From Notamacropus eugenii (Eukaryota > Chordata > Mammalia > Diprotodontia > Macropodidae), in the NCBI RefSeq assembly GCF_028372415.1, contig NC_092875.1:410637739-410701738 (forward strand): a stretch of 64,000 nt of DNA, in the 5' to 3' direction. This document shows, in pieces, positions 11,226 through 21,574 of this stretch (position 1 is the stretch's first letter; every line of letters begins with the position of its first letter). Under the pieces are notes generated by a model. It was not told where the DNA came from. It did no database searches and saw nothing but the letters and a program-made list of their open reading frames with translations. The translations under genes and the position numbers were made by a program.

Positions 11226-11369
11226 CTGATACCAAGTAGACAAAAGGCAAAGACTGGCTAAATTTTCTCCTGAATCACCCGAGGAATGAATCATCAGAAC
11301 CTTTTAGTGACACATTCTCTATATCTCAAAAATTAAGGCAAATCCCTACTTGCTCCCAATGTTTCAGTT

Positions 11370-11560
11370 TTTCAGATCTGAAAGGAATCTTAGAAGCCAT
11401 AAAGTTTGATCCCCTAGCTTTACAAGTGAGCAAACTGAATCTTTAAAGGTTTGAGTGGTTTGCCCAAGATCAAATAGGCAGCAAGCAAGAGAACCAAGAT
11501 TTAAACACAAGACTTATGACTCCAAATTCACTACTCACACTGTTAGTTTGTGATTCTACA
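11370..11560 (-). mobile_element. MIR/THER1-type SINE
   Basis: The reverse order: 'gatctgaaaggaatcttagaagccata', 'gtgagcaaactgaat', 'tgcccaagatcaaataggcagcaag', 'accaagatttaaacacaagac', 'actccaaattcacta'. Confidence 0.7.
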
Positions 11561-11839
11561 GGAGCCGGTCTGTACCAGATAGCAAGGACTGGTTGTTAAA
11601 TTTTCAGTACAAACATTTGTACCTCGGAAAATGCAAATGTTACAAATCAAGGCTTTATCTATTGTTTCATTAATTTTCTAGACTGCAGAAAGTGACTGAG
11701 ATTGAGAGCAGTGCTGATTTACATGCAGATTAAGCTTATACATGAGTTGTGCACAAACATTTTTTTTTTTTTTGCAAGCCAATTGTTTAACATACACCAG
11801 TATATCACTGAGTCCCACTCCCCCAAATGTTAGGTAGGA

Positions 11840-11935
11840 TGATAGAATCAAATGATTCCAATTTCAGAAAAGGATTTCAGAGACCCTCTAGTTCAACCTC
11901 TTCATCTGTTAGATGACAGAAGGAAGGCAAAGAGG
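11840..11935 (-). mobile_element. MIR/THER1-type fragment
   Basis: 'atttcagaaaaggatttcagagaccctctagttcaacctcttcat' is the left end of the same SINE type as at 11370 and 9231. Confidence 0.55.
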
Positions 11936-12180
11936 TATAGTGGGAATAAGAATATGACCAACTCCATTTGGTTTAATCTTCCATTTTATTAATAAGTGGT
12001 TATTTTCTAAGCTGGTTTTCTGTAATAAAATGATAAATAATTAAGTGGTACAGATTGGCAATGGCATGTGTCCCTCAAATTTGGCGAACAGCAACTAATG
12101 ACGTATGCCTCCTCCTAGGCATGGTGTACAATTACTAATGATATGTGTGTCCCAAATTGGGTAAATACCTACTAAGAACA
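11936..12180. other. Unassigned sequence
   Basis: Contains loosely repeated words around 'ggcaacagcaactaatgac' and 'aattactaatgata' every 60-65 bases (12060-12180), perhaps a decayed minisatellite. No gene. Confidence 0.4.
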
Positions 12181-12268
12181 TGTGTGTGTATACATATATA
12201 CATGTGTGTACTTATGTATATGTGTGTGTATGTATGTATGTATGTATATGTATATGTATGTATATATG
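12181..12268. repeat. TG/TA/TATG microsatellite
   Basis: An imperfect array of TG, TA and GTAT units. Confidence 0.9.
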
Positions 12269-12307
12269 TCATTTAGATTTGGAAAGCAAAAACTATTGAT
12301 AGGTATA

Positions 12308-12435
12308 TGAGTCAGTCAATCATTAAGCATTTATTAAGTACTTAATCTGTACCAAGTACTGTGTGAAGTGCTGGGGATACAAAGAAAAAACAAATGATAG
12401 TCCCTGCTTTTGAGGAATTCACAATCTAAGAGGAA
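12308..12435 (-). mobile_element. L2-type LINE 3' end
   Basis: A clear reverse L2 end: 'atcattaagcatttattaagtactta', 'gtaccaagtactgtg', 'gtgctggggatacaaagaaa', 'agtccctgcttttgaggaattcacaatctaa'. Confidence 0.75.
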
Positions 12436-12529
12436 CTCAAACACTTAGTGAATTAATGATGTGTTTCCTTCCCAAAATCTGGTAAAAAAACTGATGAATA
12501 CTTGCCAACAACGAAAGCTTTGATAGTTT

Positions 12530-12755
12530 CCTTTCATCATAAACTTAAAGGGCCCAAGGTCTCCCAGTGCATCCTGGGCCATCTCCAGTCATCCTGAGGA
12601 ATATCAGGTCGCTGGATTGAGATGGTTCTAGAAGAGAAGTGAGGCTGGTGACCTGCACAGCCCTCTCTCACTCAAAAAAGAAAGTCACGTCAACATTTCT
12701 CTGATGGCATGATCTTCTTCAGCAACGAAGGACGATCACGATCACGAGATAATTG
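12530..12755 (+). mobile_element. SINE/LINE tail module (5'-truncated)
   Basis: 'ggtctcccagtgcatcctggg', 'ctccagtcatcctgaggaatatc', 'gaagtgaggctggtgacctgcacagccctc', then 'ctgatggcatgatcttcttcagcaacgaaggacga'. The same block ends the composite element at 29885-30425 and the full SINE at 53169-53484 (reverse). It begins with 'aacttaaa' as the 29885 element does at this point, so it is a truncated copy of that composite type. Confidence 0.8.
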
Positions 12756-12759
12756 ATCA

Positions 12760-13439
12760 CTTATCAGAACATGCTTAGTCATAAGAATAAAGACTCATTG
12801 GAAGTACCAACTATCAGTCTATTCCTGGGTTAAAATTAGGATAGATTACAACATTACCCAAACTTGTGAGAACACTTTGTTTGAAAGCAGTGCTGATTTA
12901 AAGAAACTTGCCAGAATGCCACTTTGAAGACTGGGCTGAGAGGGAATCTTATCATGACCACCAGCATGAGATACAGTTACTTAGACCCTTTGGAATGAGG
13001 TCGATGATTTATTCCTAAAGGGTTTCATGCTTGTATTATTGAATAGTCAATAAAGTTTAATTGCATGCATTGATGAGTATAAGTCTTGTAAGTGTAACTT
13101 TAGCATTAACAAGCAGACATAAGAGTAAATCAGTTTTATGCACACTGTGTGTGAAAGGAGGATAAATGACATGTCCAAAGGTCTCTCTAGTCCCATATTC
13201 ACTAAATTCTGTAAATTCTCTAAATTTTTTAAAAATATAAGTTCCTTTATCACCATTTTTCAGATAATAAAATTGACATTAAGCAAAGCTATCATGTGAT
13301 AAGTATGACATGTTCACTTTGGGACAGTGTTAATATGGGAACCTAACCTGGTTTCCTTGAATATTCAACTGAGTATGTACTAATTATCACATATAGGCCA
13401 TGTGTTGTAATGCAATGGTTCCATGTGTTATAATATTCT
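12760..13439. other. Unassigned sequence
   Basis: No repeat recognised with confidence. A 69-codon minus frame at 13047-13256 matches nothing I know. Confidence 0.4.
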
Positions 13440-13840
13440 TCTTTCAGCTCCTGTAGTATCTTTAACAGGAGCAGAAACAATATCCCCCCTCCTCCTACCC
13501 CTCCCCCCCACCCAAGGAGACTTTCTCCAGAGGTTCTATTTTGCCACGCCTGAAACCTGAAACTCCTGATATGCTGAGGAGTGATTTTGAAGTGGGACCT
13601 AGTGCTGTGCCATTACTTGGACTTAGGAAGCCAGCTGTGCGAGTTGTTGTGTTGGAAGAAAGGCCTGCTGGGAGAGTAGCCTGCATGTGTTCCCTAATTT
13701 TCTGAATTATCATATCCTTATAATCAGTTTCTGAGACATGAAGCAGTCATGAAGCCTGAAATCCCAGGTTCCAGGAGAGAGGCAAGGATGTATAGTCTGA
13801 AGAGGACTGTAGTATTTATCTGCTCATCACTCAGCATCTA
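13440..13840 (-). pseudogene. Unidentified coding-like patch, possible pseudogene fragment
   Basis: More GC-rich than the surroundings. On the minus strand, 13713-13495 is open for 72 codons with a Ser/Thr/Gly-rich, protein-like composition (QATLPAGLSSNTTT, later SGVSGFRRGKIEPLEK). It then meets a long G-run (13493-13511 complement), after which another frame continues with DIVSAPVKDTTGAERR. Upstream (about 13830-13735) a third frame is open for some 35 codons. Frames that hand over at indel-prone spots are what a decayed coding sequence would give. I do not recognise the protein and see neither A-tail nor target duplication, so chance is not excluded. Confidence 0.25.
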
Positions 13841-14224
13841 TATGTTTTCATCATTGCTTCCGCCTTATCTATGCCTCCACTTCAGTTAATTTATCTTAAT
13901 GATGTTTCATGAGCCCCAGATGGTATTCAAAAATTTGAATGAGATGTGTTGTCTAGCTCATGAAAGCAGATTCACAGAAAAAGGTTTATTTTCCGAAGGA
14001 AAAGACATAAGGCCTAGACTGCTGGTGAACATTACCTATTCTGTAGTTTTGTAATCTTATTTTATCATGCTCAGTATTCTTTTCCTTTGATCACCTCCTT
14101 TTGGGACTCCTTGTAAGATCTCTTTTGTAATTTGGTAACTAAATCCCCTCAATTATCATATTGTTACATAAATGTACTTATCTGTGTGCATGTTGTTTTC
14201 TGTAGTGGAAAGTAGGCTGCTTGA
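13841..14224. other. Unassigned sequence
   Basis: No gene or clear repeat seen. Confidence 0.4.
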
Positions 14225-14310
14225 AAGGAAAGAATGCATAGTTTTAATCCCCAGTGCCTAGCACAGGACCTGGTATAGAAGGAACTTAATGATATTCTAA
14301 AGGTTTGAAG
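14225..14310 (+). mobile_element. L2-type LINE 3' end
   Basis: Sense L2 end order: 'aatccccagtgcctagcacagg', 'cctggtatagaaggaacttaatg'. Confidence 0.65.
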
Positions 14311-14479
14311 AATTGGTTTGAATATTTATGCTAAATATTTAGTAACCATGCTTTATATAATTGGTTTTCTTTTCATGACATTTCTCTGCATTGGTTTTGT
14401 TAATACAAAAGCTTTTAATTGAAAAGAAATGAAATATTCTACCCAAAAACCTCACACATTCTCACATAACACTTTGTAA

Positions 14480-14990
14480 TATGAATACTGCTTTTCTTTA
14501 GTCTTTGAAATGCCTAGTTTTCTGTAAAACTCAACCTAAGTGTCTTTTTCTGTAAGGTATACTCTTCCTCAAACCCTTTTCTCAGACAATATCTTCCAAA
14601 AGCTCCTCTGCGATCATCTAACCATCCACATCAGTCTTTGCCTGACCTGGAGTCCTATTTTCCTGACTGGAGACTGCTTCTCTGGAACTCTATATAGGGA
14701 AAGTTTCCTTCCCTGCTCATACCCAATACCCACTTCTGGAACAATGAACCAGTATGAAATAAATTCTGATATTGTTGCTGGATGAGGTGTATCAATTTAC
14801 TCCCCTATTACCTCCCAAATTATCTCTGTAACTTTCTGAATCTTAGTCCCTTTTCTTGGATATCACTCCTTAATATATGCATAGAATACCAAACGCTGAA
14901 CAGTAGGGACTGTCTTTGCTTTTACATTTGTATGCCTAGTAGTGCTAAGCAAGTGGTGTGCAGCAAGTCTTAAATCATTTCCATTCCATT
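14480..14990 (+). mobile_element. L2 LINE 3' region
   Basis: 'aaaactcaacctaagtgtc', 'gtatactcttcctcaaacc' (like 'caggaagccttccctga'), then 'aacagtagggactgtctttgc' and 'gcctagtagtgctaagcaagtgg', i.e. the L2 order from the ORF end to the 3' terminus. The 81- and 63-codon frames across it are incidental. Confidence 0.6.
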
Positions 14991-15003
14991 CTATTCCTCC
15001 CTG

Positions 15004-15084
15004 CTTCCTTCCTTCCTTCCTTCCTTCCTTCCTTCCTTCCTTCCTTCCTTCCTTCCTTCCTTCCTTCCTTCCTTTCTTCCTTCC
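15004..15084. repeat. (TTCC)n microsatellite
   Basis: About 20 units of CTTC/TTCC with one interruption near 15075. A polypyrimidine strand able to form a triplex. The minus-strand frame rich in KEGR through it is an artefact. Confidence 0.97.
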
Positions 15085-15085
15085 A

Positions 15086-15262
15086 TCCTGACAGCTTGGT
15101 CAGGACACAGAATGTATGAAGAAGAAAGATATGCAATACAACTGGAAAGATAGTCTGGAGACAAGTTGTGAAGGTTTGTAAAAGCCAAACTGGGACATGT
15201 GTATTTTGTTCTAGAGGTTATTGGGAACAAATAGAACTTCTTGAGCAGAGAAGAGATGTGGG
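15086..15262 (+). repeat. Unnamed ancient repeat, part left of the actin insertion
   Basis: 'tgcaatacaactggaaagatag', 'caagttgtgaaggtttgtaaaagcc', 'ttattgggaac', 'cttgagcagagaagagatg' matches the order I know from a widespread old mammalian repeat and the other copies here (18285-19420, 37020-37930, 47390-47610, 50310-50480). It resumes at 17061 after the pseudogene. I cannot name the family. Confidence 0.65.
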
Positions 15263-17059
15263 GTAGCTGTGAGCTCTCCCACACAGTGTGCCTGCACCTC
15301 CCTCCTGCCTCCAGGTGCGGCACCACCTGCTCTCTCCCTCTTCAGGATTTAAACCTTCAAAGTTCACCATGGATGATGTTATTGCTGCTCTCGTTGTTGA
15401 CAATGACTCTGGAATGTGCAAAGCTGGCTTTGCTGGAGATAATGCCCCTCGGGCCGTCTTCCCCTCCATTGTTGGGAACCCCAGACATCAGGGTGTGATG
15501 GTGGGTATGGACCAGAAAGACAGCTACGTGAAGGATGAGGCCCAGAGCAAGAGATGTATTCTGACCCTGAAGTACCCCATTGAACATGGCATTGCCACCA
15601 ACTGAGATGGCATGAAGATCTGTCATCATACTTTCTACAATGAGTTCTGTGTCGTCTCTGAAGAGCACCCTGTGCTGCTCACAGAAGCCCTCATGAACCC
15701 CCAGCCGTGTACGTTGCCATACAGTCTGGGCTGTCCCTGTATGCCTCTGGTTTTATCATTGGTATTGTGATGGACTCTGATGATGGTGTGACCCACACTG
15801 TGCCCATCTATGAAAGTTATACCCTTCCTCATGCCATCCTCCATCTGGATCTGGCTGGCTGTGATCTGACGGACTACTTCATGAAGATCCTGACCAAGAG
15901 AGGGTACAGTTTCACTACCACAGCTGGGAGAGAAATTGTGCATGACATCAAGGAGAAGCTGTGTTACGTCACCCTAGACTTTGAGCAGGAGATGGCTACT
16001 GCTGCTTCTAGCTCCTCTCTGGAAAAGAGCTATGAGCTCCCTGGTCAGGTGATCATGACTGGCAATGAGAAGTTTCTGTGTCTAGAAGCTGTCTTCCAGT
16101 CATCTTTCTTAGGTGTGGAATCCACGAAACTTCCTTCAACTAAATCATGAAGTGTGATATTGACATCTGTAAGGATTTGTATGCCAATATCGTGTTGTCT
16201 GGTGGTACCACCATGTACCCAGGCATTGCCAACAGAATGCAGGAGGAGATTACAGCCCTAGCTCCCAGCACAATGAAAATCAAGACCATTACACCACCTG
16301 AGTGCATATACTCTGTTTGGATTGGATCTTTTTCCACCTTCCAGCCGATGTGGATCAGCAAGCAGGAGTATGGTGAATCTGGGCCCTCCATTGTCCACCA
16401 CAAATGCTTCTAAATGGACTATTTGTGTTTTTAGATTGTTTATTTTTTTTGTCAAAAGGGTGTGACATGATAATTGCCCAAAGGAAGAGATGAGATTGGC
16501 ATGGATTTACTTGTTTTTGTTTTTGTTTTTTTTGTTGTTTGACTCAGGATTTAAAAAATGGAATGGTGAAGGTGATGAACAGTTTAAGTATGTTGGAGAC
16601 GAACATCCCCAAAGTTCTACAGTGTGTCCTCAGGACTCTGATTGTACATTTTTTTAATATTCATTGCAAATATTGTATAATGCATTGTTACAGAGTTTAT
16701 GAGCCTCCATGAAGGGTGTCTTCTGCTAGAGCAAAGGAACTAAGCAACAAATCCAGATGGGGAGGGGGGAAGGTGGGAAGGTATTAGTATTGCTTAACAT
16801 GTAAGTTAATGCAATCGTTTAAAAAACTTATTGTACCTTCCGCCTTAATACTTGTTCTTTCTTTAAAATTGTCAGCCATATTGAATGGCCCCCAAATTCC
16901 CTCCCTGCCCCCAATATAGATGTGAATGAAGATTTTACAGTCTCCCTGCAAATTTTATGAGATTGGTGCCAGTACTTGGGGGAAGGAGGAGCTTTGCCTG
17001 TACACTGACTTAAGACCAGTTCAAATAAAAGTATACATGTTAAAGAAAAGAAAAAAAAA
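15263..17059 (+). pseudogene. ACTB: Processed pseudogene of beta-actin (ACTB)
   Basis: An intronless copy of a cytoplasmic actin mRNA. The CDS equivalent is 15369-16413, starting [12 protein letters not shown] and ending [11 protein letters not shown]. An Asp-rich N-terminus and a 3' UTR containing 'gactcaggatttaaaa', 'tgcattgttacag' and 'cctgtacactgac' point to ACTB rather than gamma-actin. It is dead: TGG for Trp79 is now TGA (15603-15605); a deletion of about 52 nt after 'aacccc' near 15700 removes residues about 113-130 and shifts the frame; a roughly 10-nt deletion near 16122 shifts it again; TAA occurs near 16141; five codons are lost after WIG near 16324. Several Arg codons became Cys or His, typical of CpG decay. 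AATAAA lies at 17024-17029 and the A-tail at about 17041-17060. AGATGTGGG (15254-15262) and AGATATGGG (17060-17068) look like the target duplication, and an older repeat continues across the gap. Confidence 0.97.
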
Positions 17060-17060
17060 A

Positions 17061-17105
17061 GATATGGGAGATCTATGATTTAGGAATATCAATTTCAAAT
17101 ATATA
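17061..17105 (+). repeat. Unnamed ancient repeat, part right of the actin insertion
   Basis: 'gatctatgatttaggaatatcaattt' matches the repeat's 'gacctgtgctttaggaaaatcatttt' and continues directly from 15262. Confidence 0.6.
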
Positions 17106-17134
17106 TTGATTAATTTGTGTGTATATGTATAAAT

Positions 17135-17345
17135 AGTATCTCTGTCTCTCCCCCTCTCCCACTTCCCTCTCTGTCTCTCTGTCTGACTCTCTCTCTGTGT
17201 CTCTTGTCTTTCTCTGTTTCTGTCTCTTTCCCTCTGTCTCTATATCAGTGACTCTGTCTCTCTCAGTGTCTCTATCTCTGACTCTCTCCCCTTTTCTTTC
17301 TCTCTCTGTCTGTCTCTCTGTCTTTCTCTCTCTCATCTATTTCTC
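17135..17345. repeat. CT-rich low-complexity tract
   Basis: About 200 bases of TCTC/TCTG/TGTC words. It produces an Arg/Glu-rich minus-strand frame and a Ser/Leu-rich plus-strand frame, both artefacts. Confidence 0.95.
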
Positions 17346-17425
17346 TAGAGAGAATTATCTCCCTACTAGACTATTAGTTCCTTGAAGATAAGGACCTTTT
17401 CTATTTCATCTGTATATTCCTTACT
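17346..17425 (+). mobile_element. L2-type LINE fragment
   Basis: 'ctagactattagttccttgaagataaggaccttttctatttcatctgta' matches the L2 3' 'agactgtgagctccttgagggcagggactgt' order. Confidence 0.65.
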
Positions 17426-18284
17426 GTATTTTATATTCCCTTAATTAACTATTCTTTGAATCAAATTTAATGTATTTAAGTTCCAGTGTCCCTCTTAACC
17501 AAAAATGACAGGAATGAAACATGTATAAATTTATTGGAAGGATGACAGGAATAAAGAAAAAAAAAGTTCCTGATATTTGCAAAGCTTGAAGCATGGCAAA
17601 TTTAGTGCTACAGAAATGTTAATGGTAATAACAATAATAATAATTATTATTATCATGACAGGAATGACTGGAACTTTTGTCTATAACAATAGATCATATT
17701 AAAAGAGACGAAAGAGACATGTAGTGTTGTAGTGAACAGATATGGCTTCAGAAAAGGTAAAAACAGGGGCAAAAGGAAATTTATTCTGAATATTCCGTTC
17801 AGGCCTCTCTGTGAATGTTTGAAGTCTGTTACTGGTTACTTACAAAGCTATGGCAAACACATAGTTGAGCAAAATATCTCAGTAGACTAACAGATCATTG
17901 TTGATAGCTAACAGTTCAAACTGAAGTGGATTAGTAAATTTAGTCAAGGAGCCATAGGGGTCTGGACATCCCATCTTGAAAGGAATGTCCTGCAATCATC
18001 CTCTGCAACTTAGATTTCAGCAGTATCTGGCAGGAACTTTTGACAAACAGACCTTGCATCAAAACTGTGAACAGAGGGAGATTTCAAGGTGAGTCAAGTA
18101 AAATCTTAGATAGGATAGTGTACTATGATATGCTATGCTTCTCTTCTTGAAGGGACTCACTTTCTATGTAAACATTATCTGGAAAATTGGTAACTGTATT
18201 TCTATTCTCAATTCCATGGAGTTCTGGTAACAGATCTAGTCACATAGCACACAGATTATTGGACTTGAAGTCAGGAAGACTTGA
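17426..18284. other. Unassigned sequence
   Basis: A small (AAT)n/(ATT)n hairpin-forming tract lies at 17625-17655, and 'atgacaggaat' recurs at 17507, 17542 and 17656. The end (18245-18285) resembles a tRNA-SINE head ('ggacttgaagtcaggaagacttga'). No gene. Confidence 0.45.
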
Positions 18285-18408
18285 AGGTAAGTGAGGTATT
18301 AAAAATTTGGAAATGTAGGAAGGGGCTATGTTATGAAGGGCTATAAAAATCAGAGGATTTTATATTTGATCCTGGTTTCAATAGGAAGACTTAGGAAATT
18401 ACTAAATG
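18285..18408 (+). repeat. Unnamed ancient repeat, part left of an LTR-like insertion
   Basis: 'gttatgaagggctataaaaatcagaggattttatatttgatcctgg', 'caataggaagactt' are diagnostic words of the same family as at 15086. It resumes near 19025. Confidence 0.7.
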
Positions 18409-19020
18409 AGTGTGTATGTGTGTGTGTGTAACTGTAATGCAATGAGATTCAAGATCTTCCCTACCCATTAATGGGGCTGCCCATTAAGGGGAGTTTGATT
18501 AAGGGAGATTTGTAGGAAGTACTGCACCTTTTGTTAACGAGACACTGGTTCTCAAGGATTGGGATGCCCTCCGGCTCTGAAGAGTATATAAATACTCTGA
18601 GGTAAGGTTTTACTTTGGGGCTTACTCATTGAAAAGGTTTGTTTGGCCAGATGAGACTCTGGGCATCTGCTAAGAAACCTCTGGCTGTGAAAACTCAGAT
18701 GTTAGTGCTTCTATCTCTGGTAACTATGTGTGTGTGGGCAGATGGTTATCTGTCTGTTGATCTGTCAGACAGTTGGAAACCCTGTCTGTTGGTTGATCTT
18801 TGTTTCTCTGTTTGCATTTTCTCTGCAGTTCAGGTTGCTGACTTTTTCCCCTCAACTAAGTGAATGATACATGTGTTTATTTAAAGTGGTTGTTGACCCC
18901 TCAAAAGTCACTTTCCTTTAAGGAATACAGATCTAAGAACCTGTACAGCAGGACCTCCTGTGTATGTGGAGGTGCTTGTTTTTATAGTATGTGTGTGTGT
19001 GTTGGGGGGGGGCTGAGTGT
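18409..19020 (+). mobile_element. LTR-like insertion (probable solo LTR of an endogenous retrovirus)
   Basis: A block of about 600 bp that splits one copy of the ancient repeat. It has a TATA box (TATAAATA, 18587-18594) in a small palindrome, a GC-richer stretch downstream and a strong splice-acceptor-like sequence ending at 18828. Its edges lie in TG microsatellites: TGAGTGTG at 18408-18415 and again near 19012-19020 may be the target duplication, but the TG-rich edges make this uncertain. No viral gene is present. LTR origin is inferred from position, size and promoter layout; I do not recognise the family. Confidence 0.5.
18587..18594 (+). promoter_or_regulatory. TATA box in the LTR-like element
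   Basis: TATAAATA flanked by GAGTAT and ATACTC, which are inverted copies. It is placed near the middle of the insertion as expected at a U3/R boundary. Activity unknown. Confidence 0.5.
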
Positions 19021-19420
19021 GGGGCCAGTCTCGTACTTTAGAAAGATCATTTTGACAGTTGTATGAAGAATGGATAGGGGAGTTGAGGCAGGGAGACCAA
19101 ATAGGTGACTATTTCACTATTTAGCCATGAATGTGCATGAGATTGGACTGTGATGGTTGCAGTGTCAGAGGAAACAAGGGCACATATACAAGGAAACTGC
19201 CAATTGTGGAAAGGACAACACTTGACAACTTTTTTGATATGGAGATGGGGTGACAGTGAGAATCCAAGTATGACATCTAGCTTCTGAACTTGTATGACTA
19301 GGGAAATTCTGGTATTCTTGAAAGTAAGAGGAAAGTTAGGAAGAGGGAAGGGGTTTTTTGGGGGGGAAAGATAATGAGTTCAGTTTTGGACATGTTGAGT
19401 TTAAGATGGCCATGGTGTAG
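19021..19420 (+). repeat. Unnamed ancient repeat, part right of the LTR-like insertion
   Basis: 'gtactttagaaagatcattttgacag', 'gaggcagggagaccaaataggtgacta', 'ggttgcagtgtcagagg', 'aggacaacacttgacaac', 'gggggaaagataatgagttcagttttggacatgttgagttta' run in the family's order. This is the best-preserved copy in the window. Confidence 0.75.
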
Positions 19421-19614
19421 GTTTCTTAAGCTATGTACCCACTCTTCTCTACACTGAGTACATTGATGGGAAAGTGACTCAGTTTTCTGTGTAGATTCTG
19501 TTGTATTTGTTATGACTACATTTGTTTTAATATGTTTTCAATATTATCATCTTTTAAAAATTTATTTAAATTTTTAACATTCATTTCCACAAAATTTTGA
19601 GCTCCAATTTTTCT

Positions 19615-19640
19615 CCCCATCTCTCCCCTCCCCCCACCCC
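19615..19640 (-). other. G-quadruplex-capable tract of the HAL1 3' UTR
   Basis: The minus strand has four G-runs of at least 4 within 26 bases. The sense-equivalent tract in the plus copy is 34616-34641. L1 3' UTRs are known for such polypurine tracts. Confidence 0.7.
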
Positions 19641-20375
19641 AAAATGCAGAGCATGCTATTTGCCACTATCACCAATCTGCCCTCCCTTCTCCCTTCGCTT
19701 ATCCCCATCATTTCTTTTGTCCTGTATGTCAAGATAAATTTCTATACCCAATTACCTGTATTTGTTATTTCTTAGCTGTATGCAAGAACAATACTCAACG
19801 ATTGTTCCTAAAACTTTGAGTTCCAACTTCTCTTTCTCCCTCCCTCCCCAGCCATCCCCATTGGGAAGGCAAGCAATTCAATACAGGCCATATCTGTGTG
19901 GTTTTGCAAATGACTTCCATAACAGTCATGTTGTGTAAGACTAATTATATTTCCCTTCATCCTATCCTGCCCCCCCCATTTCTTTTATTCTCTCTTTTGA
20001 CCTTGTCGCTCCGGAAGTGTTGACTTCTAATTTCTCCCTCCTCCCATTGCCCTCCCTTCCAACATCCCCACCTCCAACTTTTTTATCCTCTTCTCCCCCA
20101 CTTTCCTGTATTGTAAAATAGGTTTTCATACCAAAATGAGTGTGTATTTTATTCCTTTCTTGAGTCAAATGTGATGAAAGTAAGTTTCACATTTTCCTTC
20201 TGACCTCCCCCCTTCTCCCCTTCATTGAAAAGTCTTTTTCTTGCCTCTTTTATGAGAGATAATTTGCCCCATTCCATTTCTTCCTTTCTCCTCCCAATAT
20301 ATTCTTCTCTCACCCCTTAATTTCATTTTTTAAATATGATCCCTTCCTATTCAACTCACCCTGTGATCTCTGTCT

Positions 20376-20416
20376 GTATGTATGTGTGTGTATGTGTGTG
20401 TGTGTGTGTGTGTGTA
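20376..20416. repeat. TG microsatellite in the HAL1 3' UTR
   Basis: Same place as the arrays at 1949-2042 and about 33853-33876 in the other two copies, but of different length. Confidence 0.9.
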
Positions 20417-20556
20417 TAATCCTTGCAAATACCCAAATACTGAGAAAATTTTCAAGAGTTACAAATATTATCTTTCCATATAGGAATGTAAACAGTTAAT
20501 GTAAACTTTAGTAAGCCCCTTATGATTTCTCTTTCCTGTTTACCTTTTCATGCTTC

Positions 20557-21574
20557 TCATGATTCTTGTGTTTGAAAGTCAAATTTTCCTTTCAGGTCTG
20601 GTCTTTTCATCAAGAATGATTGAAAGTCCTCTATTTCATCGAAGGATAATTTTTTCTTCTGAAGTATTATACTCTGTTTTGCTGGGTAGGTGATTCTTGG
20701 TTTTAGTCCTAGTTCCTTTGACTTCTGGAATATCATATTCCACACCCTTCGATCCCTTAATATAGAACCTGCTAGATCTTGTGTTATCTTGCTTATATTT
20801 CCATAATTCTCAAATTGTTTCTTTCCAGCTGCTTTCAATATTTTCTCCTTGACCTGGGAACTCTGGAATTTGCTTACAATGTTCCTAGGAGCTTCTCTTT
20901 TTGGATCTCTTTCAGGAAGTGATTGGTGGATTCTTTCAATATTTATTTTGCCCTCTGGTTCTAGAATATCAGGGCAGTTTTCCTTGATAATTTCATGAAA
21001 GATGTTATCTAGGCTCTTTTTTTGATCATGGCTTTCAGGTAGTCCCACAATTTTTAAATTGTCTCCCCTGGATATATTTTCCAAGTCAGTTGTTTTTCCA
21101 ATGAGATTTTTTACATTATCTTTCATTTTTTCATTCTTTTGGTTTTTTCTTTGTTTCTTGGTTTCTCACGAAGTCATTAGCCTCCATCTGTTCCATTCTA
21201 ATTTTTAAAGCATTATTTTCTTCAATGAGCTTTTGAACTTCCTTTTCCATTTGGCTCAACCTTTTTAAAGCATTCTTCTCCTCATTGGCTTTTTGAACCT
21301 CTTTTGTCATTTGAGTTAGCTTATTTTGAAAGGTATCATTTTCTTCAGCACTTTTTTGGGTCTCCTTTAGCAAACTGTTGACTCGTTTTTCATGCTTTTC
21401 TTGTATCTCTCTCATTTCTCTTCCCAACTTTTCCTCCACCTCTCTTACTTGATTTTCAAAATCCTTTTTGATCTCTTCCATGGCCTGAGACCATTGAATA
21501 TTTTTTTGGATGTTTGGGATACAGAAACCTTGACTTTTATGTCTTTCCCTGATCATAGCATTGTTCTTCCTCAT
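20557..21574 (-). pseudogene. HAL1 ORF1 (L1 ORF1p-like RNA-binding protein), one frameshift
   Basis: The RNA-binding, trimer-forming nucleocapsid-like protein of L1-type elements. The first frame (21574-21131, 147 codons) has a long Lys/Glu heptad coiled coil from about residue 35 (EEIKKDFENQVREVEEKLG) to 140. The second (21126-20557, 189 codons) has the RRM start (DNLKIVGLPES), the middle block EGKINIERIHQSLPERD, the C-terminal domain (VWNMIFQKSKELGL, ITYPAK) and ends FDFQTQES. The frames differ by one base: comparison with the plus-strand copy places a 1-nt loss in the A-rich stretch near 21140-21150. No other stop interrupts about 336 codons, the normal size for L1 ORF1p. The start is the ATG giving MRKNNAMIRERH. 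Confidence 0.88.

Noticed and set aside
15004..15084. CRISPR-like array
   Set aside because: Pure short tandem repeat without spacers; a vertebrate genome is indicated.
14991..15326. 111-codon minus frame with KEGR repeats
   Set aside because: Antisense of the (TTCC)n array and the pseudogene leader.
15288..15605. Open frame containing the actin N-terminus as a gene
   Set aside because: It stops at a mutated Trp codon and belongs to the processed pseudogene.
15707..16150. 147-codon actin-like frame as a separate gene
   Set aside because: It is the middle of the same pseudogene after a frame-shifting deletion; it starts at GTG and has no start context.
17073..17336. Arg/Glu-rich 87-codon minus frame
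   Set aside because: Antisense of a CT-rich low-complexity tract.
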